A stretch of DNA of 64,000 bases, from contig CM067315.1 in NCBI GenBank assembly GCA_034231615.1, positions 33,065,735 through 33,129,734 on the forward strand, read 5' to 3'. Position 1 is the stretch's first letter, and every line of letters begins with the position of its first letter. The notes under the pieces were generated by a model. It searched no databases, was not told the origin of the DNA, and saw nothing but the letters and a program-made list of their open reading frames with translations. The DNA is from Meghimatium bilineatum (taxonomy: Eukaryota > Mollusca > Gastropoda > Stylommatophora > Philomycidae). A program made the position numbers and the translations under genes. Positions 31,570 through 45,600 of this stretch are shown in pieces.

Positions 31570-32690
31570 GACCCTGTGCATGCTGCCCAGCTACTTCGAG
31601 TGTCATATTCAGATGGTCCTCGTTGTCATGTCTGCATCGTAGTCTTGGTCTGCCTCTTGTTCTCTTTCAATCTAGCAAGTGACAAGCGAAAATTAATACT
31701 TATTTTTAATTTGAGGAAAATGTAATTCATATAACCAGAAATATGGCTATGATAACATTTCTTATCGCAAGAGTTCATCATCATCATCATCACGTGACAT
31801 ATATTTCCAGAATGGAGTCATCCTTATGATTCTATTTAATTCTCCTCGGTAATAAACAAGCTGTCCCGCCTCCTTTACCGTCATGTGCACGCATTCCTGT
31901 ATGTCTTCCAACGGCGTCTTGGTCGGCCTTTACCCCTTTACCTGCTATCATCCACTCCAATGTCACTTCATACCGTCATGTCTCTTAACGTGACCGAAAA
32001 AAGTAGCCTTTTCTTTAATATGGTTTTCAGAAGCCAGCTCTTTTGGACATTGATTGCGCTCAGCACCTTCTGGTTTATTTTTCTTGCTGTCCATCGTATT
32101 CTCAGAACTCTTGTGTAGTACTTCAATTCAAATGATTTTATCCTCTTGTATAATGTTTTATTTAGTGTCCATGCATCGTATCCATGTGTCACCACTGGAA
32201 ACACACAATACGTAACAGGCACAATAAGATACTATGTTTGTATCCTGCCATATTTCTTTAGCTGTTTTAATTTTGTCAGCGCCATTGCTGTTCTTCACTT
32301 AATCTCAATTGCTTCCTAAATAATAAAAATGTGTCACCTCTTCTAGGTTGCAGTTCTCTATATTAATTTTGGGTTTAGTTTTCATTTTGCCGGTTGTCAT
32401 TTCTGTTTCATGTTTAAAAACAAGTTTCGTTGTTCGCTGAATTTCTGGGTTGACTTAATTAAATCCAGTAGGACTGGTTCATTTGTTGTTAAACACCGTG
32501 TCGTCTGCATATCTAATTTCTGGAATTTTCAGCACTCCTATATTTATGGGTCTGAATTCTGGTTTCATTCATGTTAAACAAGTATGGAAACTAAGTACAT
32601 CCTTGTCTGACCCCTTTTTGTACATTAAACCACTCTGATCTGAAGAGTTCATACACACGAGTAATATTAGCCGGTTACTAAGTTAATGTG
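31570..32690 (-). mobile_element. LINE relic, reverse transcriptase to C-terminus
   Basis: The minus strand contains PVVTHGYDAWTLNKTLYKRI and FELKYYTRVLRIRWTARKIN, then VLSAINVQKSWLL; further upstream (near 32450-32650) are decayed RT blocks. HGYDAWT is the YGCETW motif. It is frame-broken and non-functional. Confidence 0.75.
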
Positions 32691-32839
32691 TATATAGTTG
32701 TGATATCTTGGATATGCATCTAATTAATAGTAAAGGATTAAGCGAAAAACTGATAGCACTAACGAAATTTCTACTAAGTTGTAATAAGAGGTTATTTAAA
32801 CGTCTTTTATCATATATTTTCATATGACTTGCTGTGTAG

Positions 32840-33255
32840 ACATGTCAAACTCCGAACGAGAAGAAGATATATTTTCATATGAAGAAATAATTATTAAGAG
32901 AAATACAGACCAGGTATAATAAAATAAAATATTTTGGATTCATTAAAACACATGACACCTTGTTGAAGACCTTACTTGAGGGTAAAGTCGAAGAGAAGCG
33001 AGTTTGTTTAGTAATGGTTTCCCTTCGAACTGAAGCGAGTAAGAGGTAGGCAGAGATACAAGTGGGAGAGTAACATCATAAGATGGACAGGTTACAGTCT
33101 AGCAGAATGAACCACCAAGACAAGGGGTGTTGGGGGTCTGTTGCAGCCAACCTTCGTTGCGGAGATGACACGATGATGTTATCCCATGAATTTAGACATA
33201 TAAATAAACTGGGGTGTTCTAGGTTTATCTTGCAAGATAATCTGGGACTATGTTT
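32840..33255 (+). mobile_element. LINE relic, ORF2 extreme C-terminus
   Basis: In broken frames: a GKVEEKR segment, then IIRWTGYSLAE, then WGSVAANLRCGDDTMM with stop. The LRCGDDTM ending is a hallmark of a known LINE ORF2 type. A second copy is at 51070-51300. It ends about 70 bp upstream of the calreticulin ERSE. Confidence 0.75.
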
Positions 33256-33323
33256 AGAGTATTAGTGGTAACCGTGCTTGTTACGACCTGGTCTGGACAC
33301 GCAGTGTGTCCCGAAACTCAGCG

Positions 33324-33342
33324 CGTGGTGATACTTCATTGG
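33324..33342 (-). promoter_or_regulatory. ER stress response element (ERSE), exact match
   Basis: CGTGG, 9 bases (tgatacttc), ATTGG on the plus strand equals CCAAT-N9-CCACG on minus. ERSE is bound by NF-Y (CCAAT) and ATF6/XBP1 (CCACG) and works in either orientation. Calreticulin is a classic ERSE target. Confidence 0.85.
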
Positions 33343-33361
33343 TTGTTCACTATTATACAGA

Positions 33362-33366
33362 CCAAT
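33362..33366 (+). promoter_or_regulatory. CCAAT box
   Basis: accaatcagag, a strong NF-Y type match. The bases 9 nt downstream (acaac) do not make a second ERSE. Confidence 0.6.
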
Positions 33367-33388
33367 CAGAGTCAGACAACTGTCGAGG

Positions 33389-33396
33389 TCACGTGA
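33389..33396 (+). promoter_or_regulatory. TCACGTGA palindrome
   Basis: Contains the E-box core CACGTG and resembles the ACGTG core of XBP1/ATF6-type sites. The factor cannot be decided from sequence. Confidence 0.5.
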
Positions 33397-33419
33397 GGGC
33401 TGAAACTCTCGGGCATTGC

Positions 33420-33426
33420 TATTTAT
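33420..33426 (+). promoter_or_regulatory. TATA-like box
   Basis: tatttat, 100 bp upstream of the ATG; the position fits a core promoter. Confidence 0.45.
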
Positions 33427-33519
33427 CGAGCACCGGTATCCGGAATCCATCGTGTCTGGTATAAGTTGACTATATGGTGTTGTTGATTAACATCTTGTGG
33501 TAGCTAGTCAACAACTAAA

Positions 33520-33601
33520 ATGAAGTCTCTTCTCGTTTTCTTGCTGTTAGGCATTGCATATGCTGAAGTCACAGAATATTTTAAAGAGGAATTCGGTGAT
33601 G
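33520..33601 (+). CDS. CALR: Calreticulin exon 1
   Basis: ATG at 33520 in context caactaaaATGA; encodes the signal peptide then [12 protein letters not shown]. Donor gtaagt. Cleavage is likely after A13-Y-A15 (AYA|EV). Confidence 0.96.
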
Positions 33602-36600
33602 GTAAGTTAAATATGTCTGGCGTCGTCCTCTTCCTGGTGTCTGCTGTTAGTTAATCCTGGAAAATTTATTTTTTATTATTGCAACCTAACTTTTGAGTCA
33701 TGACATGAATTTGCTAGTTTTAAATTAAAAGTCTAGGCCCTAGTTAGAATAGTGATTTACGGGCCTATATTTTAAGTAGTGTCTGTATTTGTTAATGCAT
33801 TTCAGGCACGAGTGAAGGCAACAGAGACGGGGCGACATAATGACTGAGAAATTAGTAGTTGACTCGTTTAACAACCTGGCAGGACAGGGAAACTAATGAT
33901 CTTGATTGATACATGACACTGGAAATAGCTATGATCGCATACCGCCAGCCGGCATGCCACCTGATGAATGAATGTACATGTATTTTAAGAAGCATATGTT
34001 GCAGTGTCCACCTGTGTCTGTTCTAGCCTGTCAGGAGCCTAGTTCTCCTGTGGATTTCTTCTTCTTCAGCGTTCATTCTCTAACTCCCGCTGAATCTCTC
34101 TTGTAACAGGACCGCGGTCCTATTAGATTTCCAGCAGGATGTAGTCCAGAGAATGAAAATGCATTGTCATTTATTTGTGCCAATGGCCCGACACATCCGT
34201 CTTTGGCAGGGTCCTTTGGATTTGAGGATGATGACTTGGACTATCAATGCTTCACTAGTATGTATGTGTATAGAGTAGCGTTAATATATTGAGTGATCAG
34301 GCAATAACTATTTGGCAGTATTGACAAATTTTACTTTTAGTAAGTTGCCACTGCTTTCTGAACTATCCCGATCCATAGCTTGTCATATTATGGCTCATCT
34401 GCTGTTTCAGAGGCCACTGTTAATTTTGTGCTAGTTTAGTGGTATTCCCTAACCTTTCCTCTGCTACCTTTCCCCGCTAATATAGTTTGATGAAGGGCAG
34501 GGGATCAGGCGTTGATAATAATGAATGAATGTTAAAAAGAAAGGGGAGGAGTGTCTCCCCCAGAATCTTCCTTTTATTTTTAAAGAAGGGGTGCCTGGGA
34601 ATCTCCCCCAGTTATTTCAAATTATAGTTATTGCAAAATAAAAATAATCCTCGGGTCTACGTCGAGAGCAGGGTTGTCATTTTGGTGATTTTCGCACTAG
34701 CTGTGGAGCTTTGTAATATCATCTGGTGCCGAAGTTTTTGAAATGTCGCGGTCGCACTAGTTTGTGCTTTTCATAAATTTGCTAGAGCGTTTTAGTGCAT
34801 TTGTAATTATTTTGTTCTTTCTGGTGCTTTTTATAGGCGTTTCTAGTGCTTTTATGATGGAATGAGTTGGCAACACTCGATGAAATTTATTGAAAACCAG
34901 TTAAAGCCATTTATTGGCCCGCACATTTCAACAAAGTACAGTGCATTTCAACAAAGTTGTGAAAATGACCGGATCTTATGATTTGAGATATGTCATACAT
35001 CTTCGTCCTAGTGGAAATATATGTGTTCTAGGAATAATTCATGGTTTGCGGAGAGTTTATCCGCCACGAAATGATACATACGGCAAGTGTTTCATTTAAT
35101 ATAACACTTTACATTTTTAACTAACTGACAATGGATTTTCGTGTAAACCTAATCTGATTAATGGATTCCGAGACGCATCTATGCCAAAACAGGTTATATA
35201 TGGGGGCTGGGGATGTGACGTCATAGTATCATTTGATTTATTTTGCTTGGAAATCCGTGACGCCGGCCAGTTAAAAATGTAAACCATATGCTATTTATAA
35301 CGCAGTGACCTCTGGAACAGTTTTTACTTATTTTTCTTTTGTAACATGACGTTGGGAGAGAGTTGTGGGGGTGTGGTGAGTGTTAAAGCCTCTGAACATG
35401 TGGAGAAACATGCCTCTTCAACTATGGACAATTAGTCCATTTTGGTTTGTTATAATCTTTACTCATGCTAAAAATGGATGTACTGGACAGGACAGTTCAT
35501 AATAATGTAGCTCTGCTGTCAAACCAACAGCTCAACATATTTCACGCTCTCTGGTGGAAATCACAACCTCTTTCATTATCAAAGAGCGAATGCAGAAGAA
35601 TCGTTACAGATGATCACAAAACATGTCAGTGTAAAATGTCTACGGACAGGCTAGCAAAATTAACAATGAATTTCTTACCTGGGCAAGTTTTATGGAGAAA
35701 GTGCCATGTTCATTTTCACTAACCCCCTCTCATTGTTGATTAGTTTCAAGGGAAAGGCAGTGCTAATACATTTGAAAACTAGCAAAATTGCAGATGCCAA
35801 AACTGCTCTAGGATTTCCATCCAGATTTTCTGTAGGGGTTTACTTCCTTGACCTGAGGTACTCCTAAGCTAACCCACTAGTCAGGGGTTTTCTGTAGGGC
35901 TTTGAGTTTATGACCATCAGAAGTAAAGATCAAAGTTCGCGAAGAATTCATTCTCACGACCAGGTATACATCTCTCTAATGTAATTTAATAAAAATTATA
36001 TGTACCTGGCAACTTTTGAGCGCAGTCTGTTGTGAGGTCTACCACTTGAACTCTTGAGTTGGATGGGCATTCATTATATCAGGTCCCTGATCCTCATGAG
36101 AGTATAGGTTACAGTCTCCAGTCTGCATTGTCCTTCATTATCTTTGAAAACTTAATAATAATCTCCCTTTTCTAAGATTTATTTTGTCCCTGTGGTAAAC
36201 AGTTTTTTTATGTGGGTACCATGTAAATGCTTGTTTTATGATCATTTTCTGCCTTCCTCAGTATCCAATCTATCTTCATATCTCTGCCACAGAGTTGGAC
36301 AAGGATATTACACTAGATATAAGGGTAATAGTGTTAACTTGTTTTGTCTCCTTACAGAATCCTGGACAACAAGATGGGTAGAATCTAAACACAAAACAGA
36401 TTTAGGCAAATTTGTATTGACAGCAGGAAAATTCTATGGAGATGCTGAAAAGGATAAAGGTAAGTGCTATTGTTTAGAAAATATTGAGTATTTGTCACAA
36501 ATATTAAGCAAAATATTGTTAGTGAATTCATTTTTTAAAATGGCTTGTATTTAATACAATTGAGAAAACTACTAACAAATCACAGACAGATTAATAACAT

Positions 36601-39600
36601 TGTAAAATGCTTCAAATAAATATAATGCTAATTTGAAGCAGGACATTGCTATTCAACTATTGTTTAATTATAGGCACCACTAGCTCAGATGTTGCCACAG
36701 CCTGAAAGGGGATCAAAGAAGTGACTAACTTGGCATGCATATCATGAGTCATGAATAATTGGGTTTTAGGGATGGAGTTGACTGTCCTGTCCCATAGAGC
36801 GTCAAGTGTACCAGAATCATACTGAATTCAGATGTGCCAGACAGAACGTTAGATATCGCACTCAGACTGTAATGGTAACACCACAAATTCCATTCTCTGG
36901 ACTACGCTTTGCCAACCTGCAGGTGTTTGAGAACGAATGCAAAAGTGGTGCCACTTAATACACCCAATTTTATCATCAGTACAATGTATATGGTCAGCAT
37001 TCGGACCACCTAGATCTGCAAGTTTGGTTTGTGGGGTGAGCTCACTATCAACTCTGCTACTGCACAACTTAATGCTACACCTTTAATGTATGGCTCAGAA
37101 TCATGGACAATGAATAAACTAGAAGATGAATTGATGCCATTGAGATGTGGATATATAAAAGATCTTGCTCTATGTTAACAGCTCGAGCAAAATCTTGGTT
37201 AACAGCAGAGTCACAAGAACAGACCAATGTCATGATGAATGGACATAAGCTTGAAGAGGTGAATACCTTAAAACACCTCGGATCTAGCATATGCAGCGAT
37301 GGAAAATGCAAAGCAAAATTAAAAATAAGGCTTGATATGCAGACATTCCTTGTCAAAAATAATATTGAAGGGAACCGCTGAAGAGAAGCAGAGGGGGGCA
37401 AATAAAGACATAGACATGGAAGATGAAACTCTGGTCTTTCCTGCCCAGGAGGTTGATGTTGTCTTTAGGATTTGGGCTGGTCATATATTTATAGATTTCC
37501 CTCCCAGTGTTTCCCATCTTTTCCTCAAATTTCAACATCTGCGGAGATGAAGGGAAAATAATGGGCCAACTGATTAGCTAGCCTCGCCACCATAACAGAT
37601 GGTCACCATTTGGACAGAGCAGACATACTCATTGCTCTTCGGGAGTCCACACGATTAGAGGATTTTGAGATGAATGAGCATGACTCAATACAAGAATGTG
37701 CGATTTGGGAGTGAAGATGGGTGTGGCCCTCAGTGAACCAACATAAAACCAACAGCCATTATACCCTGAGAGATTTACTAAAGCAGAGAGCTCCTATGGA
37801 CATGTCCAGTGTACGAGTATAATATTAAACTAATGCGTACAGCTCACAAACACATGCGTATATCATGCAATGGCTTAGGGTCAGGAGTCATGAACCCATG
37901 GAATGCTGGATCACCAACTAACCAACAGCATCTTAAAATGTCATGGAAACGAATCATGGACAATAACTTTCTTATCCGATCCCAGGGTTGCGAGTTTTCA
38001 CTCTTTCTTCCCAGTGCCAGTTGGTAGTTGGTGCATGTCTTCTTCAACTGTGTTGTCTGTATAAAGGGTGTGGTGATGAAGGGATTTGGTGGTAACAGTT
38101 GTTTTCGTAGGTCTTGTAGTGCAGGACATTCAATAAGGTGGTGTTTACTGTTTCCTCTTCTTGTCTGTTACAGTACGGTGAATGGCCTGCGGTATATCTT
38201 TGTAGATGTTCAAGTTGTACATGTGTTCATGTTACAACATACTTGTTCAAAACCTAAATATTGTGGTTTGAATAATACATATTTTCTTCTTCAGTATTCA
38301 TTCTCAAACTCCCGCTGGATCTCCCTTGTAGCAGAACCATTATCCTACTAAATTTCCAGCAGGATGTAGTCCAGAGAGTGGAAATGCGGTGTGTCGTCGT
38401 TTTATTTGCGCCAGTGGTCCATCTTCTGTGGGGAATAATGCATAAAATTGTGTTTTTTGTATTATTTGTGTGATATAACAGTTGTGAGCAAGTTGTGAAG
38501 GTGAAATATGGGGGGTAGTGGTGTCTGAAATGGTCTCCTCAAAACGTCATTAAAAATTGTAAATATAATTTCTTGACGACCTAGTTAATGCTTGAGCAAT
38601 GTGCAGCGACAGTGATAAAATCCTACTAAATACCTATTTCTGTTATATATGTGTGTTGTTTCATATCCAAACTAATATAATATTGACTTAAAAAAACTAA
38701 TGAAACATGAGGAAATCGCATACACTGTCCGTCCGTTAAACACCAGGCCTAGACCGACATACAACGTAATTATTTTCCATGGTGACACGAGGCCCCCGCA
38801 TACATTTTGTTTTGTGTTATTCAATGAATAAACGAACATTCTTATAATATAAGGATAACTAAAAAACAACAATTGAAACATAGTTATTAATAATTACTTT
38901 CCATGATGATCACTTACCATGCCACAAGATTTAACTCTTTCAGCACGTAATTATACCCGGGGTTTTTACGTAATTAATTTTAGGCAAACTTTTTGGACCG
39001 CAACATGAGTTAGGCGCAAGCTTCCTGAAAACAAAGTATTAGCTATAGAAGGTCATATAAGGTATCAAAAGAAAGATAATTGAATGTGGAATCCATATAC
39101 AATATAAAAATATAATAATTGTAAGAACAACATACAAAAACTGCACCAGAAACAGGAATGTTAGCTGGATAGACATTTTTTTAACATATATTTTCTTCTA
39201 CTCACCCTCAATTTTACTTGTCTTGAAATGTTGATATCCATTCTTACTAAAGTACATGCATTGATAGCCAATTTACTAATCATAATTAGTTTATTTGAAG
39301 TAAATCTATCAACTGGCTAGTGTGTTATTCTATTTTTAGTGCACAATGTCCAATTTCAGAACCGAACAAAAATATTGTGAAAATTCAGGAAATATTTCCA
39401 AGTATTTAATTTTCAAAGATGAAATTTTTATTCCACTCAATATTATCATTAGGTCTAGCTATATTTTCTGTATAACATAATACAAAATTATCATTGATGT
39501 CACTAGGCCTATCTGATTCTTCAGAAACAATATCAGTGGGAACAGTTTTATAATTTTTGAGCTCTTACCTCTAATCTATTAGGTGTAGGTCTATTTCTTT

Positions 39601-42600
39601 TCCGATTTTCAACAAGTCGGCAACCTCCACTGTCAAAATCGAAAGCACTGTTGTTTACCTTGAAATCACTTGAAATAATATCTCCAATTATAATACTCAG
39701 GAATAATAAAGCCCGATGTTTGCTGAAGGATTCAGCTCTCTTGCTAGTGCAACATGAAGTCATTTTGCTAATTTTGAAATCCAGAACCTAACTTGTTTGA
39801 ATTATAATTTGAAATAATTTTACCATGCTTGGGATTGCTGATCACGCTGATGGTATCCGTTTGTTAGCCAGATTTCTAAATGTTAAATGGCTAAATAAGT
39901 TAATAGTTGTTATTTACGAACCAAACAAGGCCAAAACGGAGGGTATATATAGAGTTACGTTATACCGTGCATACGTAGTCAAAGGGGAGAGACTATGCTA
40001 CGTTAAAACGGACATACGTAGGAATTGAGTTAATAGAAATTTTGTCATGGAAAATTGTGGAATATTGCATCGTATTTTTGTAAGCTATAATTTTTAATGT
40101 AAAATTATTTATGCATTTTTAGGAGTACAAACATCTCAAGATGCAAGATTTTATGCAATATCTGCAAAGTTTGACAAGTTCAGCAACAAAGGAAAAACAC
40201 TTGTTGTGCAGTTCACAGTAAAACATGAACAGAACATTGACTGCGGTGGTGGTTATGTCAAGCTCTTCACTAGTGACCTTGACCAGACCGACATGCACGG
40301 AGACACACCATATAACATTATGTTTGGTATGTTGGAACATTATGTATTATATCGTACGTATGTCATAATTCTAATTTGGAATGAATCATCTATTTCTATT
40401 CACTTTTCACTTCCTGTGGAGCATGTTGTTCCCAACAAATCTTGTCCTATCTTTAATTATTTCTTTCTATTTTTTGTTCATCAATATATCTTGTCTTTAA
40501 TTGTCATGGTATTCCAATTTTCCTCTTTCCCTGTGGGTTACAGAAGAATGCCTGTATTATAGGCTTTCTCTTGGTCATAGTGTATTTCCTATCCATCTTG
40601 AGCATCATTTCTTGAGTTCTTATCTCTATTTATGTAAGCTCTACTTAGTTGTGACAAATTCATTGTGTCTTTACAAGTTTTTATATTTTATGTGTCTATA
40701 TTATTGTCTATTGTTAGTGCCAGATCATTACATGATGTTTGCAATTGTTTTCCAGGACCAGATATCTGTGGACCAGGCACCAAAAAAGTCCATGTCATCT
40801 TTAGCTACAAGGGAAAGAATTTATTGATCAAGAAGGACATTCGATGCAAGGTAGGTCAACTTAAAAAAAAACACCCCTTTTTTTAGTCTAATAAATTCAG
40901 TTTTTTTGGAAACATGTCAGTATGGACATTTCAAAAACACAAAGTAAAATAGTTTTAGCACAAAATAGCTGAAGTTTTATGCATTAGTTTTCTATAAATA
41001 ACCCAAATATCGGAGGATGTCAGACAAAATGGAAGTGCCGCAGTAACCAGACAAATAGAGGTAAATACAAATAAGGTAGGAAGGTTACTGAAGAACACTC
41101 AATATAAAATAATATAGAAAATTACAATAAAACAAAGAACAAATACAATTGTCAAAGTGTCGGTCCAATTAAAAAAGCAATTTAAAAATGTCATCCTGTG
41201 ATGAAAGAACAACAAAATTCTTCTTCCTCTGCGGTTCATTTTCAACTCCTGCAGAATTGTGCGGACACGTTGACAATTGTATTTGTTCTTTATTTTATTG
41301 TTATTTTCTATATTTTATTATTTTATATTGACAGTTTTCTTCAGTAACCTTCCTACCTTATTTGTATTTACCATTAGTTTTCTACCTGTTTTTTTGTCAC
41401 TTGCCTCTAGTTATTTTTTCATCCACTGCATATCATTATAATTTGTTTATGCATTTATCAAATTCCCACTGAATTCCTTGCAGTAGGACAATTGATGGTT
41501 GGTTGCTGATCCAGCGGTACATGGGCTCATGCCCTTTTCTGAATGATATTGTGTAATATATGCATGTGTTTGTGAACTGTTGTTTTGTTCCTTATATGTT
41601 CCATTTATCTGGCCTTGGAGGAGGAGAAGCATTTTCCTGAAGTCATCCAGGCTGTGCATTAAAAAAAAAGGTGGTAGTGAAAAGTTTCATATGAATGTTT
41701 CATAGCCTCCCTGGAGTGTGTTTTAGATGTATTCTGTTCATTTCATTGTTAAGCTGCACCTGTGTACAAAGTTGGAAGATGATTGTCTTTTCTTCCCAGG
41801 AGGTTGATGTCATATATTTTATAGGTTTCCCATGGCCCATTCAATTTTCTTTATTCACATATTTCAACATTATTTAAACTTTGTGCATGGTCATTTGTAT
41901 ATGGCTGTTCTTGAGTTCCTGTCTTTGCTAGTCTACCTTGTCATTTCCATGTGTGCTTGAGTGGCCAGGAATCCATTGTATAACAATGCTGACTTCATAA
42001 GATGTCAGCAGCTATTTGGAATGGTGATATATTTCAACTAGCTCAAGCTTACAATGTCCATCACATTCTATTGCTTGAAGGTGCAGTTAGAATATATCTC
42101 CCCACAGGCATCAAACAACTCATCAGATGTTTTGTCTGGATATTCTATATAGACAGCATAACCTGCTTTGATGGTGGTTTTGAAAGCAGACCCATCAGCA
42201 TATACATTGTTCTGGTTAGGTGTCTATTTTCTGTGTTGCTTTCATAAAACTTACAGGGTCAAAACTTTTTGTTGCAAGGTGTTGGACATTGTTCTGCATT
42301 CTCTCTGGAGATTCCACATTTGTCGTGGAGCATGTCAGGAGTGCACTGTTGTATTCTAAAGCAGAATGTTTAGATACAGACCAAGATATAGTCCTCTAAG
42401 AGTATCCTTGCCTGATCCCCAAGATTTACCATTGAGCCTATTCAGTAGCTGTTACCATTTCGGTGCTTATTTTTAACATGTTTCAGGACCAGTAATAAAT
42501 TCCAGAGAAAAACATGCATTGTGTTACCATTTGATTTGTGCAGATGACCAGCACTTTGGCGGAATTTGATAACAGATTTTAAGACAGTACTTGGATTATA

Positions 42601-45600
42601 TTTTTTTTTGGTGATCAGCAAAAGTAAATTACTTTGCGTTTACATCTTTTATCTATCCATACAGTTGTATTTTAGTGCTATCTGTTAATGTCTTGACTTC
42701 CTCTCTCTGATCATATTTATTAATTAACCTTTAGGACCAGAATTAAAATTTTGCAATGTTCCCTCTGGGCAGGGATTTTTTGATAATGCACATAATTTTT
42801 TGGCGAGCATTTGGTAAATGCGATAACTTTTTTGTTTGTAAATATATCAAAATAATTTTGTTGCACATGTAAATAAAGGAGTGAATAATGCATATAATCG
42901 TATTTTTCTTTGTTGTGTGTGTGTGATATGATAGTTATGAAGTTGAAAAGGTCAAATTTAATAATAAAAATATTCTTATATTGTCATCATAGGATGATGT
43001 CTACACTCACCTGTACACACTGATTGTCAATCCAGATGGCACTTATGAGGTGAAGATTGACAATGAGAGAGTGGAGAGTGGCAAGCTTGAAGACGACTGG
43101 GATTTCTTGCCTTCTAAGACGATTCCCGTAAGTGTTTACCAGGTTTAATGGTTGGTTGGTTGGTTGCTGATCCAGCGGTCCATGGGCTCATGCCCTTTGA
43201 CCCAAACCAGGTTTAATAAATGCAAGCATTTAGAAATGTCTTTTTATAGCAAATATAATGAACCTTCTTGACATCTATATAAGATGTGCCTGTATATCAA
43301 AGGAATGGCTATATATGATCTTTATATACATGCTAGTGTGTTTCCAGGCCTTCAAGGGGAGCAAAGAGTAGCAACACTATAACCTTCCAGGCATGTTGTA
43401 AGGAGGTGATTTTGGAGTGGATGACTGCCCCATCTCTCAGGGTCAAAGTGTCCCAGAAGCCATGGTGAAGTCAGATGTGTCAGGTTGATAAGTGCAAATA
43501 TTGCAGCGAAGCTGTGAACCATGAACACATTTTTCTGACTACATTCTGCTAATCTATAGGAATTTGAGAATGAACGCAGAAGATACATTCCAGAAATTAT
43601 GCAGCCTTCCAATCCAAGTAGTGAGTTTCATTAAATATAAAACTCATATCTGTTCTGCATACAGAATTATGGCAGATACTGCATTTGAAAAAATCTGGCT
43701 ATCTGAACCGAGCACACATTTTTCTATGCCACTCTTTTCAACAACGCCCACAATATTACATGGGTCTACTGTCCAGGATAATGCGTAAGCCAAAAGCAAC
43801 AAAAAGAGCTATGCATTGGCTGTTAAAGCTATAGTGAATGGCACAGTGGCAATGGCAGCTCTCACCAGAGAGACAGGAGTTAATTTAGGGCAGTCAATTT
43901 TGGATGCATTACAAGATAATGAATATTCTGAAGCAGATACATATTTGTTGAGCAGGTCACCTGGTATGTATGCCAGATCATCCATTACCTGTCAAAGATA
44001 CTTCTCTATGGTGAGTCACAGAAGAGCATACAATCTCAAGGTGGCCAAAAGAATTGCTACAAGGACTCGTTAAAGATCTTACTGAAATCCTTTGAACTAG
44101 ACTGAGATAAATGGGAAGAATGTGCAAAAATTTAGCTGCTCGATGGTCAAAGATGCGACCGATGTCTTGTGGAATGAGAAATGCGACAGCTAAACAGCAG
44201 AGGCTAGAAAGTAATGCGTAGACCAAAAATCATCTACATTGCTAATCCCATGCTCAAACTATTCCAAGCACATTTGCAGCCAGAATATGGCTTTTTAGCC
44301 ATCTACGAATTCATAATCAAGAACATAACTAGCTAAATTTCAAAATGTAAAAATGACCATGTGATGGACGAACAGCAAACAAAAAGTATGTAAAAATGGT
44401 CATCATCATGTGATGGAAGAACAACAAAATGATAAGCGTTAATAGAGAGAATGTATATATTCAGTGAATGATAGAAATGGGAGTGACCAGGGAGGGGAAA
44501 ATGCTCATCCTTTCTAAAATGATACAAAAACCTACAACCAATTGATGCACTTAACATATATACCATTAGATGGCGGATGAAATAGCAAGCAGAGCAATTA
44601 TGGGAAAGTCCCCAGTGCCGTAATGTTGGCTGTTAATTAAGGATGTCATATGTTGATTGCTCATTGTACCAGTAGCATCTTTCTGCATGTTTTTTGTATT
44701 TATTTTTTATAGGATCCAAATGCAAAGAAACCAGATGGCTGGGATGATCGTGAGAAGATTGATGACCCAAGTGACACCAAACCTGAAGACTGGGACAAGC
44801 CTGAGCACGTTGCTGACCCAGAAGCCAAGAAACCTGATGACTGGGATGATGAGATGGATGGTGAATGGGAACCCCCAATGATCGACAATCCTGAATACAA
44901 AGTAAGATGTTTGTGCAGTTTATAACAAGTTCTTGTTTTAGAATAAATCCAGATGCAAGAATAAGATAAAAAGAAAAAGTTTCAGTTGTGTCTAGGTTCC
45001 ATTAAAAAAACCATGACAAAAGGTCATGGTGAATGTGTCAGGTAGAGAGGTGCAGAAATCAGTTAAGCTGTAAGCCCTTTCAATGTATCCATTCTTTTCT
45101 CTTGAACTACAACATGATAATCTGCAATAGTTTAAGAATAAATGCAGAAAAAATATCTGACGACTAATTAGCAAAATTCATTTAAGTACTGCACAACACA
45201 AGGTGAAACGGCTTGACAATGGCAGCACGAACTATAGGGTATGGGTATGAAAGATTACAAATAACACTATACAAGACAGTTTCAACCTTAAGATCTTTTG
45301 TCTTTTTAAATAAAAAAATACACAAGCAGTGAAAGCAGTAAAAATGATTGTTGAAACTCTTGTATGCTGCTATTTGTATATTATCATACCTATAGTGTGT
45401 TCACTATAAAGCTGATTGATCTTGTGTTTTACATAAATGTACAGTGGAATCCCATTTTCAACGAATCCGATTTGAACAAATTACCCTCTTTAACAACACT
45501 TTTCAAAATCCCCAATTATTTTCACTTGTCTTAATTTTTAAAAACTCATTTAACATTCATATAAACAAATATCCCTCTATAACACTATTTTAAATTTATG

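Larger units (their letters stand above)
33290..33519 (+). promoter_or_regulatory. CALR: Calreticulin promoter and 5' UTR
   Basis: Repeat-free and less AT-rich than its surroundings. It contains an ERSE, a direct CCAAT box, a CACGTG palindrome and a TATA-like TATTTAT in a plausible order. With TATTTAT at 33420, transcription would start near 33450, giving a 5' UTR of about 70 nt. The start site itself is inferred. Confidence 0.7.

Noticed and set aside
33362-33380. Second ERSE next to the CCAAT at 33362
   Set aside because: The five bases after N9 are acaac, only two of five match CCACG.
34914-35099. 61-codon frame in calreticulin intron 1 as a nested gene
   Set aside because: No family match, no conserved splice or promoter pattern, within intronic sequence.
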